Positions 43,907 to 53,903 of a DNA stretch of 64,000 nt are shown piece by piece; the stretch's first letter is position 1, and the number at the start of each line of letters is the position of its first letter. The stretch lies in assembly GCF_900108315.1 (NCBI RefSeq), contig NZ_FNVB01000014.1, positions 1-64,000 of the forward strand, written 5' to 3'. The stretch is from Saccharopolyspora kobensis. Its GTDB lineage: Bacteria > Actinomycetota > Actinomycetes > Mycobacteriales > Pseudonocardiaceae. Below the pieces are notes generated by a model. It worked only from the letters and a program-made list of their open reading frames with translations, ran no database searches and was not told the DNA's origin. The translations under genes and the position numbers were made by a program.

Positions 43907-45787
43907 ATGGGTGCCTATGCCGAGGCCCACCGGCGGAGCTTGACCGACCCGGAGGGTTTCTGGCTCGACGCGGCGGCGGCGATCGAGTGGGAGCGCGAAC
44001 CGTCGCGCGCCCTCGACCGCGACGCCGACCCGTTCTTCCGCTGGTTCCCCGACGGCGAGCTCAACACCTGCTTCAACGCGCTGGACCGGCACGTCCGCGA
44101 CGGCCGCGGCGAGCAGGACGCGCTGATCTGGGACTCGGCGATGACCGGCCAGGTCGTCCGCTGGACCTACCGGGAGCTACTGGAGCGGGTGGCGCTGTTC
44201 GCCGGGGCGCTGCGCGCGCAGGGCGTGCAGCGCGGTGACCGCGTGGTGCTCTACCTGCCGATGATCCCGGAGGCCGCGATCGCGATGCTGGCCTGCGCCC
44301 GCATCGGCGCGGTGCACTCGGTGGTCTTCGGCGGCTTCGCGCCGAAGGAGCTGGCCGCGCGCATCGAGGACGCCCGGCCGACCGTGGTCGTCGCGGCCTC
44401 CTGCGGGCTGGAGCCCAACCGGGTCGTCGAGTACAAGCCGATCGTCGACGAGGCGCTGCGGCTGACCGAGCACCAGCCCGAGCGCGTCATCGTGTTCCAG
44501 CGCGAGCAGGCGCGCGCCGAGCTCGGCGAGCGGGACGTGGACTGGGACGACGCGCTGGCGCAGGCCGAACCGGCCGAGTGCGTCCCGGTCAAGGCCACCG
44601 ATCCGCTGTACGTGCTCTACACCTCGGGCACCACGGGCCGCCCGAAGGGCGTGGTGCGGGACAACGGCGGGCACGCCGTGGCGCTGCGCTGGTCGATGGC
44701 CAACATCTACGACATCGGGCCGGGCGAGGTGTTCTGGACCGCCTCCGACGTCGGCTGGGTGGTCGGCCACTCCTACATCGTCTACGCGCCGCTGCTGACC
44801 GGGGCCACCACGGTGATGTACGAGGGCAAGCCGGTGGGCACGCCGGACGCGGGCGCGTTCTGGCGGGTCATCGCCGATCACCGGGTCAAGGCGCTGTTCA
44901 CCGCGCCGACCGCGTTCCGGGCGATCAAGCGGGTGGACCCGCGGGCCGAGCTGCTGGCCAAGCACGACATCTCCAGCCTGCGGACGTTGTTCCTGGCCGG
45001 CGAGCGGCTGGACCCGGAGACCTACCACTGGGCGGCCGAGCACCTCGGCGTGCCGGTGATCGACCACTGGTGGCAGACCGAGACGGGCTGGCCGATCTGC
45101 GCGAACCTGCGCGGGCTGGAGCCGATGCCGGTCAAGCCGGGGTCGCCGACGGTGGCGGTGCCCGGCTACGACGTGGTGGTGCTGGACCAGGCGGGCAACC
45201 CGCTGCCGCCGGAGACCGACGGCGCGATCTGCATCCGGCTGCCGCTGCCGCCGGGCACGCTGCCGACGCTGTGGGGCGATGACGAGCGGTTCCGCGAGTC
45301 CTACCTGTCGCGCTACCCCGGCTACTACCTGACCGGCGACAACGGCTACGTGGACGCCGACGGGTACGTGTTCGTGATGGGCCGGACCGACGACGTGATC
45401 AACGTCGCCGGGCACCGGTTGTCCACCGGCTCGATGGAAGCGGTGCTGGCGGCGCACCCCGCGGTCGCCGAGTGCGCCGTGATCGGGGTGCGCGACGCGT
45501 TGAAGGGGCAGGTGCCGCGCGGGCTGGTGGTGCTCAAGTCCGGTGTGGACGTCGATCCGGAGGTGCTGCGGGCGGAGTTGGTCGCGGCGGTGCGCGAGCA
45601 GATCGGCCCGGTGGCGGCGTTCCGCGATGTCGCGGTGGTCGACGGGCTGCCCAAGACGCGCTCGGGCAAGATCCTGCGCAAGTCGATGCGCGAGATCGCC
45701 GACAGCGGCGACACCAAGGTCCCGTCCACCATCGAGGACCCGGCGGTGCTCGACCGACTCCGCCCGGCCCTGCGCGGCGAGTCCTGA
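43907..45787 (+). CDS. Acetyl/propionyl-CoA synthetase-like ligase (PrpE/ACSS3 type)
   Basis: 626 aa from ATG 43907 (GGGAGG 9 nt upstream; an in-frame TTG lies at 43901). AMP-forming ligase motifs: YTSGTTGRPKGVV, the acetyl-CoA-synthetase-type FWTASDVGWVVGHSYIVYAPL, WWQTETGWPI, YYLTGDNGYVDADGY and the C-terminal catalytic Lys in KTRSGKILRK. The DVGWVVGHSY and GWPI segments are closer to propionyl-CoA synthetases (PrpE) than to Acs. It activates a short-chain acid, probably propionate, to its CoA ester. The C-terminal lysine is a known acetylation site in this family. It is monocistronic. Confidence 0.9.
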   Translation: MGAYAEAHRRSLTDPEGFWLDAAAAIEWEREPSRALDRDADPFFRWFPDGELNTCFNALDRHVRDGRGEQDALIWDSAMTGQVVRWTYRELLERVALFAGALRAQGVQRGDRVVLYLPMIPEAAIAMLACARIGAVHSVVFGGFAPKELAARIEDARPTVVVAASCGLEPNRVVEYKPIVDEALRLTEHQPERVIVFQREQARAELGERDVDWDDALAQAEPAECVPVKATDPLYVLYTSGTTGRPKGVVRDNGGHAVALRWSMANIYDIGPGEVFWTASDVGWVVGHSYIVYAPLLTGATTVMYEGKPVGTPDAGAFWRVIADHRVKALFTAPTAFRAIKRVDPRAELLAKHDISSLRTLFLAGERLDPETYHWAAEHLGVPVIDHWWQTETGWPICANLRGLEPMPVKPGSPTVAVPGYDVVVLDQAGNPLPPETDGAICIRLPLPPGTLPTLWGDDERFRESYLSRYPGYYLTGDNGYVDADGYVFVMGRTDDVINVAGHRLSTGSMEAVLAAHPAVAECAVIGVRDALKGQVPRGLVVLKSGVDVDPEVLRAELVAAVREQIGPVAAFRDVAVVDGLPKTRSGKILRKSMREIADSGDTKVPSTIEDPAVLDRLRPALRGES

Positions 45788-45800
45788 CCCGGTCCCCAGC

Positions 45801-45840
45801 GGCGGGACGGTCGGCTTCGCGCGAAATCGACCGTCCCGCC
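45801..45840. terminator. 40-bp near-perfect palindrome, terminator and repeat-family member
   Basis: GGCGGGACGGTCG and CGACCGTCCCGCC flank the inner TTCGCGCGAA; only two pairs are mismatched. It lies 14 bp after the ligase stop and contains the GTCG-N-TTCGCGCGAAATCGAC core seen at 36125 and 56269. Confidence 0.7.
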
Positions 45841-45939
45841 CGCGGGTGGGAACCGATGCGTCCGTTCGGACGCTTCGCCGGTCGGCTTTGGTCTATACCT
45901 TTGGGTGCACCGTTCCCGAGCCACGAGGAGCGCACGCAC

Positions 45940-47526
45940 ATGACCTCACGCCCGACCCGACCAACGGTGCGCAGAGCCGCGCTCGCCGTTGTGGCCGGTG
46001 CGCTGATCGCCGGGACCGCGGTTCCCGCGACGGCCGCACCTGCCGTGGAGAACCCAGCCATGGACAACCTCATTCCCGCCCCCGAATCGGTGCGACCGGA
46101 TCCGGCGACGACCTTCGAACTGTCCCAGCAGACGTCGATCCGGGCCTCCGGCGAAGCCGCCGAGGTCGGCGAATACCTGGCCGGGATCCTGCGGCCGCCG
46201 ACCGGGTTCCCGGTGCCGGTGAACCGCGGCAAGCTCGGCACCGGCGACATCGCGCTGGAGCTCGACGCCGCCGCGGAAACCGGCCCGGCCGGATACCGGC
46301 TGCACGTCACCGAGGAGACCATCGATCTGCGCGCCGCCAGCACCGAAGGGCTGTTCAACGGCGTGCAGACGCTGCGGCAGCTGCTGCCCGCCGCGATCGA
46401 GAGCCGCACCGAGCAGCCCGGCCCGTGGCCGGTGCCCGGCGGCGAGATCGTCGACCGGCCGCGGTTCGAGCACCGGGCCGCGATGCTCGACGTCGCACGG
46501 CACTTCTTCACCGTCGAGCAGGTCAAGCGCTACATCGACCAGATCACCCGGTACAAGATCAACCGGCTGCACCTGCACCTGACCGACGACCAGGGCTGGC
46601 GCATCGACATCGACAGCTGGCCGAAGCTCACCGAGTACGGCGGCAGCACCGAGGTCGGTGGCGGCCCGGGCGGGCACTACAGCAAGCAGGACTACGCCGA
46701 GATCGTCGAGTACGCCGCCGCCCGGCACGTGGTGGTGATCCCCGAGATCGACATGCCCGGGCACACCAACGCGGCGTTGGCCTCCTACGCCGAGCTGAAC
46801 TGCGACGGGGTGGCACCGCCGCTCTACACCGGCATCGAGGTCGGCTTCAGCTCGCTGTGCGTGGACAAGGAGATCACCTACGAGTTCGTCGAGGACGTCA
46901 TCCGCGAGCTCGCCGAGATCACGCCCGGCCCGTACCTGCACATCGGCGGCGACGAGGCGGACGCGACCAGCGAGGAGGACTACAAGAAGTTCGTCTCGCG
47001 GGTGCTGCCGATGGTGGCGAAGTACGGCAAGACCGCGGTCGGCTGGCACGAGTACGCCAAGGCCGCCCCGCAGGGCGAGGCGGTGGTGCAGTACTGGGGC
47101 ACCGAGAACAGCGATCCGCTGCTGCCCGAGGCGGTGGCGCGCGGCAACAAGATCCTGGTCTCACCGGCGAACAAGTCCTACTTGGACATGAAGTACGACG
47201 AGAACACCCCGCTGGGCCTGAAGTGGGCCGGGTTCATCGAGGTCGCCGACGCCTACGGCTGGGACCCGGGCAGCTACCTGCAGGGCGTGCCGGAAGAAGC
47301 GGTCCTTGGCGTGGAAGCGCCGCTGTGGTCGGAAACCCTGGAGAACTCCGACCACATCGAGTTCATGGCCTTCCCCCGCCTGCCCGCCCTCGCCGAACTG
47401 GCCTGGTCCCCGAAGTCGGCCCAGGACTGGGAGTCCTTCGCCCAGCGCCTGGCCGCCCACGGACCCCGCCTGGAGGCCTCCGGCATCAACTACTACAGGT
47501 CGCCCCAGATCCCCTGGAACGACTGA
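45940..47526 (+). CDS. Secreted beta-N-acetylhexosaminidase (GH20)
   Basis: 528 aa from ATG 45940 with GAGGAG upstream. A Sec or Tat-like signal peptide (TVRRAALAVVAGALIAGTAVPATAAPA, span residues 9-35) indicates export. The N-terminal GH20b domain (about 45-165) precedes the GH20 barrel: RGAMLD-like HRAAMLDVARHFF, HLHLTDDQGWRI, EIDMPGHTNAALA, the catalytic pair in LHIGGDEADA (Asp/Glu near 335-336) and PLWSETL near the end. It should release N-acetylglucosamine from chitin or peptidoglycan fragments outside the cell. No transporter for the product is adjacent. Confidence 0.96.
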   Translation: MTSRPTRPTVRRAALAVVAGALIAGTAVPATAAPAVENPAMDNLIPAPESVRPDPATTFELSQQTSIRASGEAAEVGEYLAGILRPPTGFPVPVNRGKLGTGDIALELDAAAETGPAGYRLHVTEETIDLRAASTEGLFNGVQTLRQLLPAAIESRTEQPGPWPVPGGEIVDRPRFEHRAAMLDVARHFFTVEQVKRYIDQITRYKINRLHLHLTDDQGWRIDIDSWPKLTEYGGSTEVGGGPGGHYSKQDYAEIVEYAAARHVVVIPEIDMPGHTNAALASYAELNCDGVAPPLYTGIEVGFSSLCVDKEITYEFVEDVIRELAEITPGPYLHIGGDEADATSEEDYKKFVSRVLPMVAKYGKTAVGWHEYAKAAPQGEAVVQYWGTENSDPLLPEAVARGNKILVSPANKSYLDMKYDENTPLGLKWAGFIEVADAYGWDPGSYLQGVPEEAVLGVEAPLWSETLENSDHIEFMAFPRLPALAELAWSPKSAQDWESFAQRLAAHGPRLEASGINYYRSPQIPWND

Positions 47527-47536
47527 GCAACCCGGT

Positions 47537-47560
47537 GGAGGGCGCCCCGAGGCGCCCTCC
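47537..47560. terminator. Hairpin terminator between convergent units
   Basis: GGAGGGCGCC/GGCGCCCTCC, a perfect 10-bp stem with a 4-nt loop followed by a C-rich run, lies between the hexosaminidase gene and the end of the 2,3-dihydroxybenzoate operon. Confidence 0.8.
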
Positions 47561-47564
47561 CCCC

Positions 47565-47810
47565 TCACTCCCCCGCCGGTAGCTTGGGTTCCAGGACCGC
47601 CCACCACTCCGCGAGGGTGGGGCGCTCGGCCAGGTCGGCGAAGGTGATCTGGACGCCGAGGCGCCGCCACTTCTCCACCAGGGTCATGATCCGCACCGAG
47701 TCCAGGCCCCAGTCGATGAGGTTCTCCTCGTCGGTCAGCTCCGCGGGATCCTCGTAGAGCAGCTCCGCGACCTGCTCGCGGACCTCTTCCAGCGTCAACT
47801 TCTGCGACAT
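47565..47810 (-). CDS. Stand-alone aryl carrier protein
   Basis: 81 aa from ATG 47810 with AGGAG 8 nt upstream; a GTG nine bases earlier is too close to that site. The phosphopantetheine attachment motif is WGLDSVRIM with Ser38, and the pattern LTDEENLIDWGLDSVRIMTLVEKW (span) is that of the ArCP domain of EntB/DhbB. It would carry 2,3-dihydroxybenzoate as a thioester after loading by EntE (48529-50157). In enterobacteria and Bacillus this domain is fused to the isochorismatase; here it is a separate gene 22 bp after it. The partner NRPS is not in the window. Confidence 0.92.
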   Translation of the reverse strand: MSQKLTLEEVREQVAELLYEDPAELTDEENLIDWGLDSVRIMTLVEKWRRLGVQITFADLAERPTLAEWWAVLEPKLPAGE

Positions 47811-47832
47811 CGCACGCACTCCTGGGAAATCG

Positions 47833-48486
47833 TCAGGCCACTTCGGACTCGCGCGCCGCGAGGTCCTGCGCCAGGCGCTGCGCGGTGTCGACCACCGCGC
47901 ACCGCTTGGCGGCGTAGGTCAGCGCCATCCGGTGCTCCTCCGCGGAGAAGTCCGCGACCGCGTCGGCGACCAGGAACGCCTGGACCTCCTGCTGGAAGGC
48001 CTCGGCGGCGGTCATCAGGCAGCCGATGTGGGCGTAGATCCCGGTGATGATCAGCTGATCGCGCCCCCAGTCCCGCAGCAGCTGGCGCAGCTCGGTGCGC
48101 TGGAAGGCGCTGTAGCGCCACTTGGTCAGCAGCACGTCACCGTCGCCCGGCGCGAGCTCGTCGATGATCGCCTCCTGCGCCGGGTCGGCCACCCCGGGCC
48201 CCCACCACTCCAGCTGCAGGCCGCGCTGCTCGGGCGTCTGGCCACCGGGCTGCGCGCAGTACACCACCGGAACGCCTGCCGCGCGGGCGCGTTCGCGCAG
48301 CAACCCGATGTTGGGCACCACCTGGTCCAGCGGTTCGCCCTCGGCCGGGAAGGCGTTGACGAAGTGCCGCTCCATGTCGTGGATCAGCAGCACCGCGCGG
48401 TTCGGGTCGGGCCGCCACGACACGCGGTTCTCCGGCAGCTCGTCGGGCTGCGGAACCCGGTACGGGGGGATGGTCGGAAGCGCCAC
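47833..48486 (-). CDS. entB: Isochorismatase (EntB/DhbB N-domain type)
   Basis: 217 aa from GTG 48486. IPPYRVPQPDELPENRVSWRPDPNRAVLLIHDMERHFV (span) and the core GVPVVYCAQPGGQ, LTKWRYSAFQRTEL and ITGIYAHIGCLMTAAEAF match EntB, with the catalytic Asp in HDM and Lys in TKWRY. It hydrolyses isochorismate to 2,3-dihydro-2,3-dihydroxybenzoate. It lacks the C-terminal carrier domain, which is the next gene. Gene order follows the biosynthetic operon. Confidence 0.95.
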   Translation of the reverse strand: MALPTIPPYRVPQPDELPENRVSWRPDPNRAVLLIHDMERHFVNAFPAEGEPLDQVVPNIGLLRERARAAGVPVVYCAQPGGQTPEQRGLQLEWWGPGVADPAQEAIIDELAPGDGDVLLTKWRYSAFQRTELRQLLRDWGRDQLIITGIYAHIGCLMTAAEAFQQEVQAFLVADAVADFSAEEHRMALTYAAKRCAVVDTAQRLAQDLAARESEVA

Positions 48487-48528
48487 GGGCGGCCTCCTCC
48501 TGTAGTCGGTGATCGTTTCCTGCTCGGG

Positions 48529-50157
<1,629 letters not shown>

Positions 50158-50277
50158 TGCTCAGCCCCTTCAGAACACGTCAGTGGTTGCGTTGCTCGGG
50201 TGGTCGCCCAGCGGAACCTGAGTGCTCCCCCGGACTGCGGGTGCCTCTCCTGATGCATGAACAGGCCGGCAGTGCTC

Positions 50278-51522
50278 TCAGACTGCCTGGTCCAGGCCCA
50301 TCGCGGACAACGCGGTGCGGAACTTCGCGGAGGTCTCGGCGAGTTCATCGGCCGGATCCGAGCCGGCCACGATGCCCGCTCCGGCGTAGAGCCGCAGCGA
50401 ATCGTCCTCGACGTCGGCGCAGCGGATGGCCACCACCCACTCGCCGTCCCCGGCAGCGTCGCACCACCCGACCATGCCCGCGTAGTAGCCGCGTTCGAAA
50501 GGCTCTGTCTCGGCGATGACATCGCGCGCCCGCTGCACCGGGGTGCCGCACACCGCCGGGGTGGGGTGCAGCGCGTCGGCCAGTTCCAGCGAGGAGGTCT
50601 CGGGATCGCGCAGCTCACCGGTGACCTCGGTGGCCAGGTGCCACATGGCCGCGGTGCTGATCACCGACGGCTCGGGCACCCGCAGCTCGCGGCAGTACGG
50701 GCGCAGCGCCTCGGCCACCGCCTCCACCACGGCCCTGTGCTCCCGCAGATCCTTGTCCGAAGTGGACAGCTCGGCGGCGCGCCGCCGGTCCTCGACCGGG
50801 TCGGCGCTGCGCGGGCGCGATCCCGCCATCGGGTTGGAGCGCACCCGCATGCCGCGCCGCGACACCAGCAGCTCCGGGCTCGCGCCCAGGAAGGTGCGCT
50901 GCAGCAGCGGTTGCGGGCCGAAGCTGTCGCGGGTGCCGTCCTCGCCGCGCTTGGGCAGGTCGACCGCGAAGGTGTAGCTGGCGGGATCGGCCAGCGCCAG
51001 GTTCTGCAGCACGGTGCGCACGTCGATGGGCTCGGCGGCGGTCAGCTCCAGCGACCGGGCCAGCACCACCTTGCTCAGCTCGCCCTCCTCCAGCCGACGC
51101 AGCACGCGGCTCACGCCGCGCTCGTACTCGGCGGGCGCGGGCACCGGGCGGACCTCGCAGTCCAGCCCGCCACCGCGCGGGGTGCGCGGGACGACGAGGT
51201 TGAGCGGCTCGGCGCGGAGCACGTCCTCGGGCAGCACCAGGTGCGCGGGCAGGTTGTTGCCGAACGGCACCGCGCCGACGACCATCGGGTTGCGGTGGCC
51301 GAACTCCGCCGCGCTGTTGAAGAACTCCGCGACCCGCTGCGGGAGGTTCTCCCGCGCGCACAGGGTCTTCGGCACCGTCGCGGCGACACCGCGGGCCAGC
51401 AGCACGCCGCGCGGCGTGGAGAAAAGGAACGACGAGCCCGCCTCGTAGGCGGACAGCAACCGGGCCGCTGCGTCGTCGGCGACCAGGTCGATGCTGTCGA
51501 TGTCGCTGTCGATGGTGGTCAT
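50278..51522 (-). CDS. entC: Isochorismate synthase
   Basis: 414 aa from ATG 51522 with GAAAGG 6 nt upstream. Chorismate-binding motifs: SKVVLARSLEL, FLGASPELLVSR, MAGSRPRS, HPTPAVCGTP and ERGYYAGMVGW, ending in the Mg-binding region YAGAGIVAGSDPADELAET. It converts chorismate to isochorismate, the first committed step to 2,3-dihydroxybenzoate. The Lys in KVVLAR is the general base for water attack, which favours isochorismate over salicylate synthase chemistry. Confidence 0.96.
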   Translation of the reverse strand: MTTIDSDIDSIDLVADDAAARLLSAYEAGSSFLFSTPRGVLLARGVAATVPKTLCARENLPQRVAEFFNSAAEFGHRNPMVVGAVPFGNNLPAHLVLPEDVLRAEPLNLVVPRTPRGGGLDCEVRPVPAPAEYERGVSRVLRRLEEGELSKVVLARSLELTAAEPIDVRTVLQNLALADPASYTFAVDLPKRGEDGTRDSFGPQPLLQRTFLGASPELLVSRRGMRVRSNPMAGSRPRSADPVEDRRRAAELSTSDKDLREHRAVVEAVAEALRPYCRELRVPEPSVISTAAMWHLATEVTGELRDPETSSLELADALHPTPAVCGTPVQRARDVIAETEPFERGYYAGMVGWCDAAGDGEWVVAIRCADVEDDSLRLYAGAGIVAGSDPADELAETSAKFRTALSAMGLDQAV

Positions 51523-51550
51523 GGCAACCTTTCGGAGTTCGCGGCGGGAA

Positions 51551-52327
51551 TCAGGCGCGCAGCGTGGCGCCGCCATCGACGTACAGGTCGTGCATGGTGA
51601 TGTGCCGGGCCTGATCGGAGGCCAGGAACACCACGGCGTCGGCGATGTCCTCCGGAGTGGCGAGCTTGCGCAGCGGGATGCCTGCCTTGAAGGTCTCGGG
51701 GGAACCGGCGATGACCCGTTCGGCACCGCGCTCGTCGGCCCACATCCCGCGCTGCATGTCGGTGTCGGTGGAACCGGGAGCGACGACGTTGCAGCGGATG
51801 CCGTGCTCGGCCAGCTCCAGGCCGAGCGACTTGGTGAACAGCGTGGCCGCGGCCTTGGAGGCGGCGTAGGCGGCCATGCCGTGGCGGGGCACGCCCGCGG
51901 CGTTGGAGCTGACGGTGACGATGGAGCCCCGCTGCCGGGCGATCATGTGCTTGGAGACCGCGCGGGAGAAGTTGAACACCCCGGTGGTGTTGACCGCGAA
52001 GGTCCGCTCCCAGTCCTCGTCGCTGATCTCCTGCACCGTGCCGACCTGGAGCACCCCGGCGACGTTGGCCAGCACGCCGATCGGCCCGACCTCGGCCTCC
52101 ACCCGCTCCACGACGTCGGTCACGGCCGCCGAGTCGGCCACGTCGGCCTGGTAGGCCCGCACCCGCTCGCCCAGCCTCGCGGCGACGGCCGCCGCCTTCT
52201 CACCGTCGCGGTCCACCGCGGCGACGGTCGCGCCGAGCTCGGCGAACGCAGCGGTCACCGCGGCACCGATGCCCTGGCCCGCGCCTGTCACGATGGCGAC
52301 CGCGCCGCCGATCCCCGTCCGGTTCAT
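51551..52327 (-). CDS. entA: 2,3-dihydro-2,3-dihydroxybenzoate dehydrogenase
   Basis: 258 aa SDR: VTGAGQGIGAAV, the NAD-type Asp in VAAVDRDG, NVAG, Ser-x12-Tyr-x3-Lys (SNAAGVPRHGMAAYAASK) and the EntA-like PGSTDTDMQRGMW. It oxidises dihydro-dihydroxybenzoate to 2,3-dihydroxybenzoate with NAD. As the first gene of the operon it lies directly behind two iron boxes, so the operon should be derepressed by iron limitation. The order A-C-E-B-ArCP covers every step from chorismate to the loaded carrier protein. Confidence 0.96.
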   Translation of the reverse strand: MNRTGIGGAVAIVTGAGQGIGAAVTAAFAELGATVAAVDRDGEKAAAVAARLGERVRAYQADVADSAAVTDVVERVEAEVGPIGVLANVAGVLQVGTVQEISDEDWERTFAVNTTGVFNFSRAVSKHMIARQRGSIVTVSSNAAGVPRHGMAAYAASKAAATLFTKSLGLELAEHGIRCNVVAPGSTDTDMQRGMWADERGAERVIAGSPETFKAGIPLRKLATPEDIADAVVFLASDQARHITMHDLYVDGGATLRA

Positions 52328-52342
52328 CGCACCTTCTGAAAC

Positions 52343-52376
52343 TCAGGCAAGCCTAACCTTTGTCAGGCGAGCCTGA
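52343..52376 (-). promoter_or_regulatory. Two iron boxes (DmdR1/IdeR type)
   Basis: TCAGGCAAGCCTAA (52343-52356) and TCAGGCGAGCCTGA (52363-52376) each match the DtxR-family consensus TTAGGYTARSCTAA-like dyad, with centres 20 bp apart, starting 16 bp upstream of the entA start. Fe-loaded repressor would block the siderophore operon. Confidence 0.88.
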
Positions 52377-52571
52377 GTTTAGAACACGTACGTGCTCGTA
52401 TCTCCCCACCATCGAGGTGTCATTGATCACCGACCGCAACGATCCGTTGCCCTCACTGCCTCGCAGGGGCGACGTCTGCGGGGTTCACGTCACGCACGCA
52501 GGTGCGGCAACGCCGGACGGTACAGGCCCCACGAAAGCACAGCAGGAGCGAGTCACCACACCGCCGTCCGG

Positions 52572-53903
52572 TCAGTCGGCGATTGCTCGGGTGAAGCCCA
52601 GGTCGACGAGGTCTTGGGGGCGCAGGCGGAGGTGGTCGGCCAGGTCGGGTACTTGTGCCGGGTCTCGTTTCAGGATCGCTGCGCTGGATTCCGGGGCGAT
52701 CACCGCGAAGTAGGCGTCGGCGGTGATCCAGGTTCGGCCTGGTGCGGCCAGGGCCAGCGCTCCTCCGGAGCCGCCTTCGCCGATGACCAGGGTGGTGATC
52801 GGCACCTGCGCGTCGGCCACGGCCGTGAACAGCTCCGCGATCGCGGGGCCCACGCCGCCGCGCTCGGCCGCCGCGTCGTTGGCCGCGCCCGGGGTGTCCA
52901 CCAGCGTCAGCACCGGGATGCCCAACTGGTCGGCGAGCCTGATCAGGCGGGCCGCGGTGCGGAATCCGGGCGGGGTGTTGGCGGTGCCGGTCTGCGCGGC
53001 GAAGGCGATCGTGCGGCCTTCGTGCTCGCCGAAGCCGCAGAGCATCCCCTCGTCGCGGCCGCCAGCCCGGTCGCCGCTGATCTCGGAGCGGGTCGAGAAG
53101 TAGGCGTCCAGGTACGCCCGAGCGCGTGGCCGGTCGGCCGACCTGGCGCGCTGGACCGCCTCCCAGCCCGTCGAGGGCGGCTCGCCGCTGGCCAGCGACT
53201 TCGGCACCGGTGCGGGCAGCGAGGACGACCGCTGCGGGTGCAGCAGCCGGATCAGCTCGGTCAGCACCGGGGGCAGTTCGGCGGGGTCGACGATCCGGTC
53301 CACCTGGCCGTCGGCGAACTTGCCCTCGGCGGTGAACGCCTCGCCCGTCTCGGTCGCGCTGCGCACGCGGCTGCCGCCGAAGGCCACCGCCGCGCCGCGC
53401 TCGGCCAGCACCACGTCGGCGGCCGCCGACAGCGCCGCCCACATGCCTCCGGTCGTCGGATTCCGCAGCACCGTGATGTGCGGGATCCCGTCCCGCCGGG
53501 TCAGCAGGCAGGCGCGCGCGATCTCCTGGAGCTGCCGGAGGGCGCAGATGCCCTCCTGCATCCGGCTGCCACCGGAGGCCACCAGCGAGATCACCGGCAG
53601 CCGCAGCTCCCGGGCCCGCCCGAAGGCCGCCGCGATCCGCGCGCCCGCTGCTTGTCCGACCGACCCGCCGAGGTGGGCGAAGTCGAACGCGATGAGCACC
53701 GCAGGCAGCTGCCCCACCTGAGCCCGACCGCAGAGCACCGATTCGGCGGCGCCGCTGCGGTCGGCCGCACGGGCGCGCTGATCGTCGTAGCCCGGCCAGC
53801 CCAGCGGGCCGTCGACCGCGTTCGCGACCGCCGGGGGCTCGAACTCCTCGAATCCCCGGCCGATCGCCTCGACCAGCGCGCGAGCCGCGCTGAGCTCAGT
53901 CAT
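52572..53903 (-). CDS. Fused carboxyltransferase (AccD/AccA-like beta-alpha fusion)
   Basis: 443 aa. The N-terminal half is an AccD-like crotonase fold: FDFAHLGGSVGQAAG, VASGGSRMQEG and NPTTGGMWAALSAAADVVLAE, without the zinc finger of AccD. The C-terminal half is AccA-like: LVDTPGAANDAAAERGGVGPAIAELF (span) and IGEGGSGGALALA. Fusions of this kind occur as acetyl/propionyl-CoA carboxyltransferase subunits and as malonate-decarboxylase MdcD-MdcE relatives. No biotin-carboxylase or biotin carrier gene is near. It overlaps the MatB-like gene by 8 bp, where other mat operons have the malonyl-CoA decarboxylase MatA, so it may handle malonyl-CoA. Confidence 0.88.
   Translation of the reverse strand: MTELSAARALVEAIGRGFEEFEPPAVANAVDGPLGWPGYDDQRARAADRSGAAESVLCGRAQVGQLPAVLIAFDFAHLGGSVGQAAGARIAAAFGRARELRLPVISLVASGGSRMQEGICALRQLQEIARACLLTRRDGIPHITVLRNPTTGGMWAALSAAADVVLAERGAAVAFGGSRVRSATETGEAFTAEGKFADGQVDRIVDPAELPPVLTELIRLLHPQRSSSLPAPVPKSLASGEPPSTGWEAVQRARSADRPRARAYLDAYFSTRSEISGDRAGGRDEGMLCGFGEHEGRTIAFAAQTGTANTPPGFRTAARLIRLADQLGIPVLTLVDTPGAANDAAAERGGVGPAIAELFTAVADAQVPITTLVIGEGGSGGALALAAPGRTWITADAYFAVIAPESSAAILKRDPAQVPDLADHLRLRPQDLVDLGFTRAIAD

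Noticed and set aside
47811..47819. GTG 47819 as start of the aryl carrier protein
   Set aside because: The AGGAG site overlaps that codon's position, whereas ATG 47810 has correct spacing and gives the family N-terminus.
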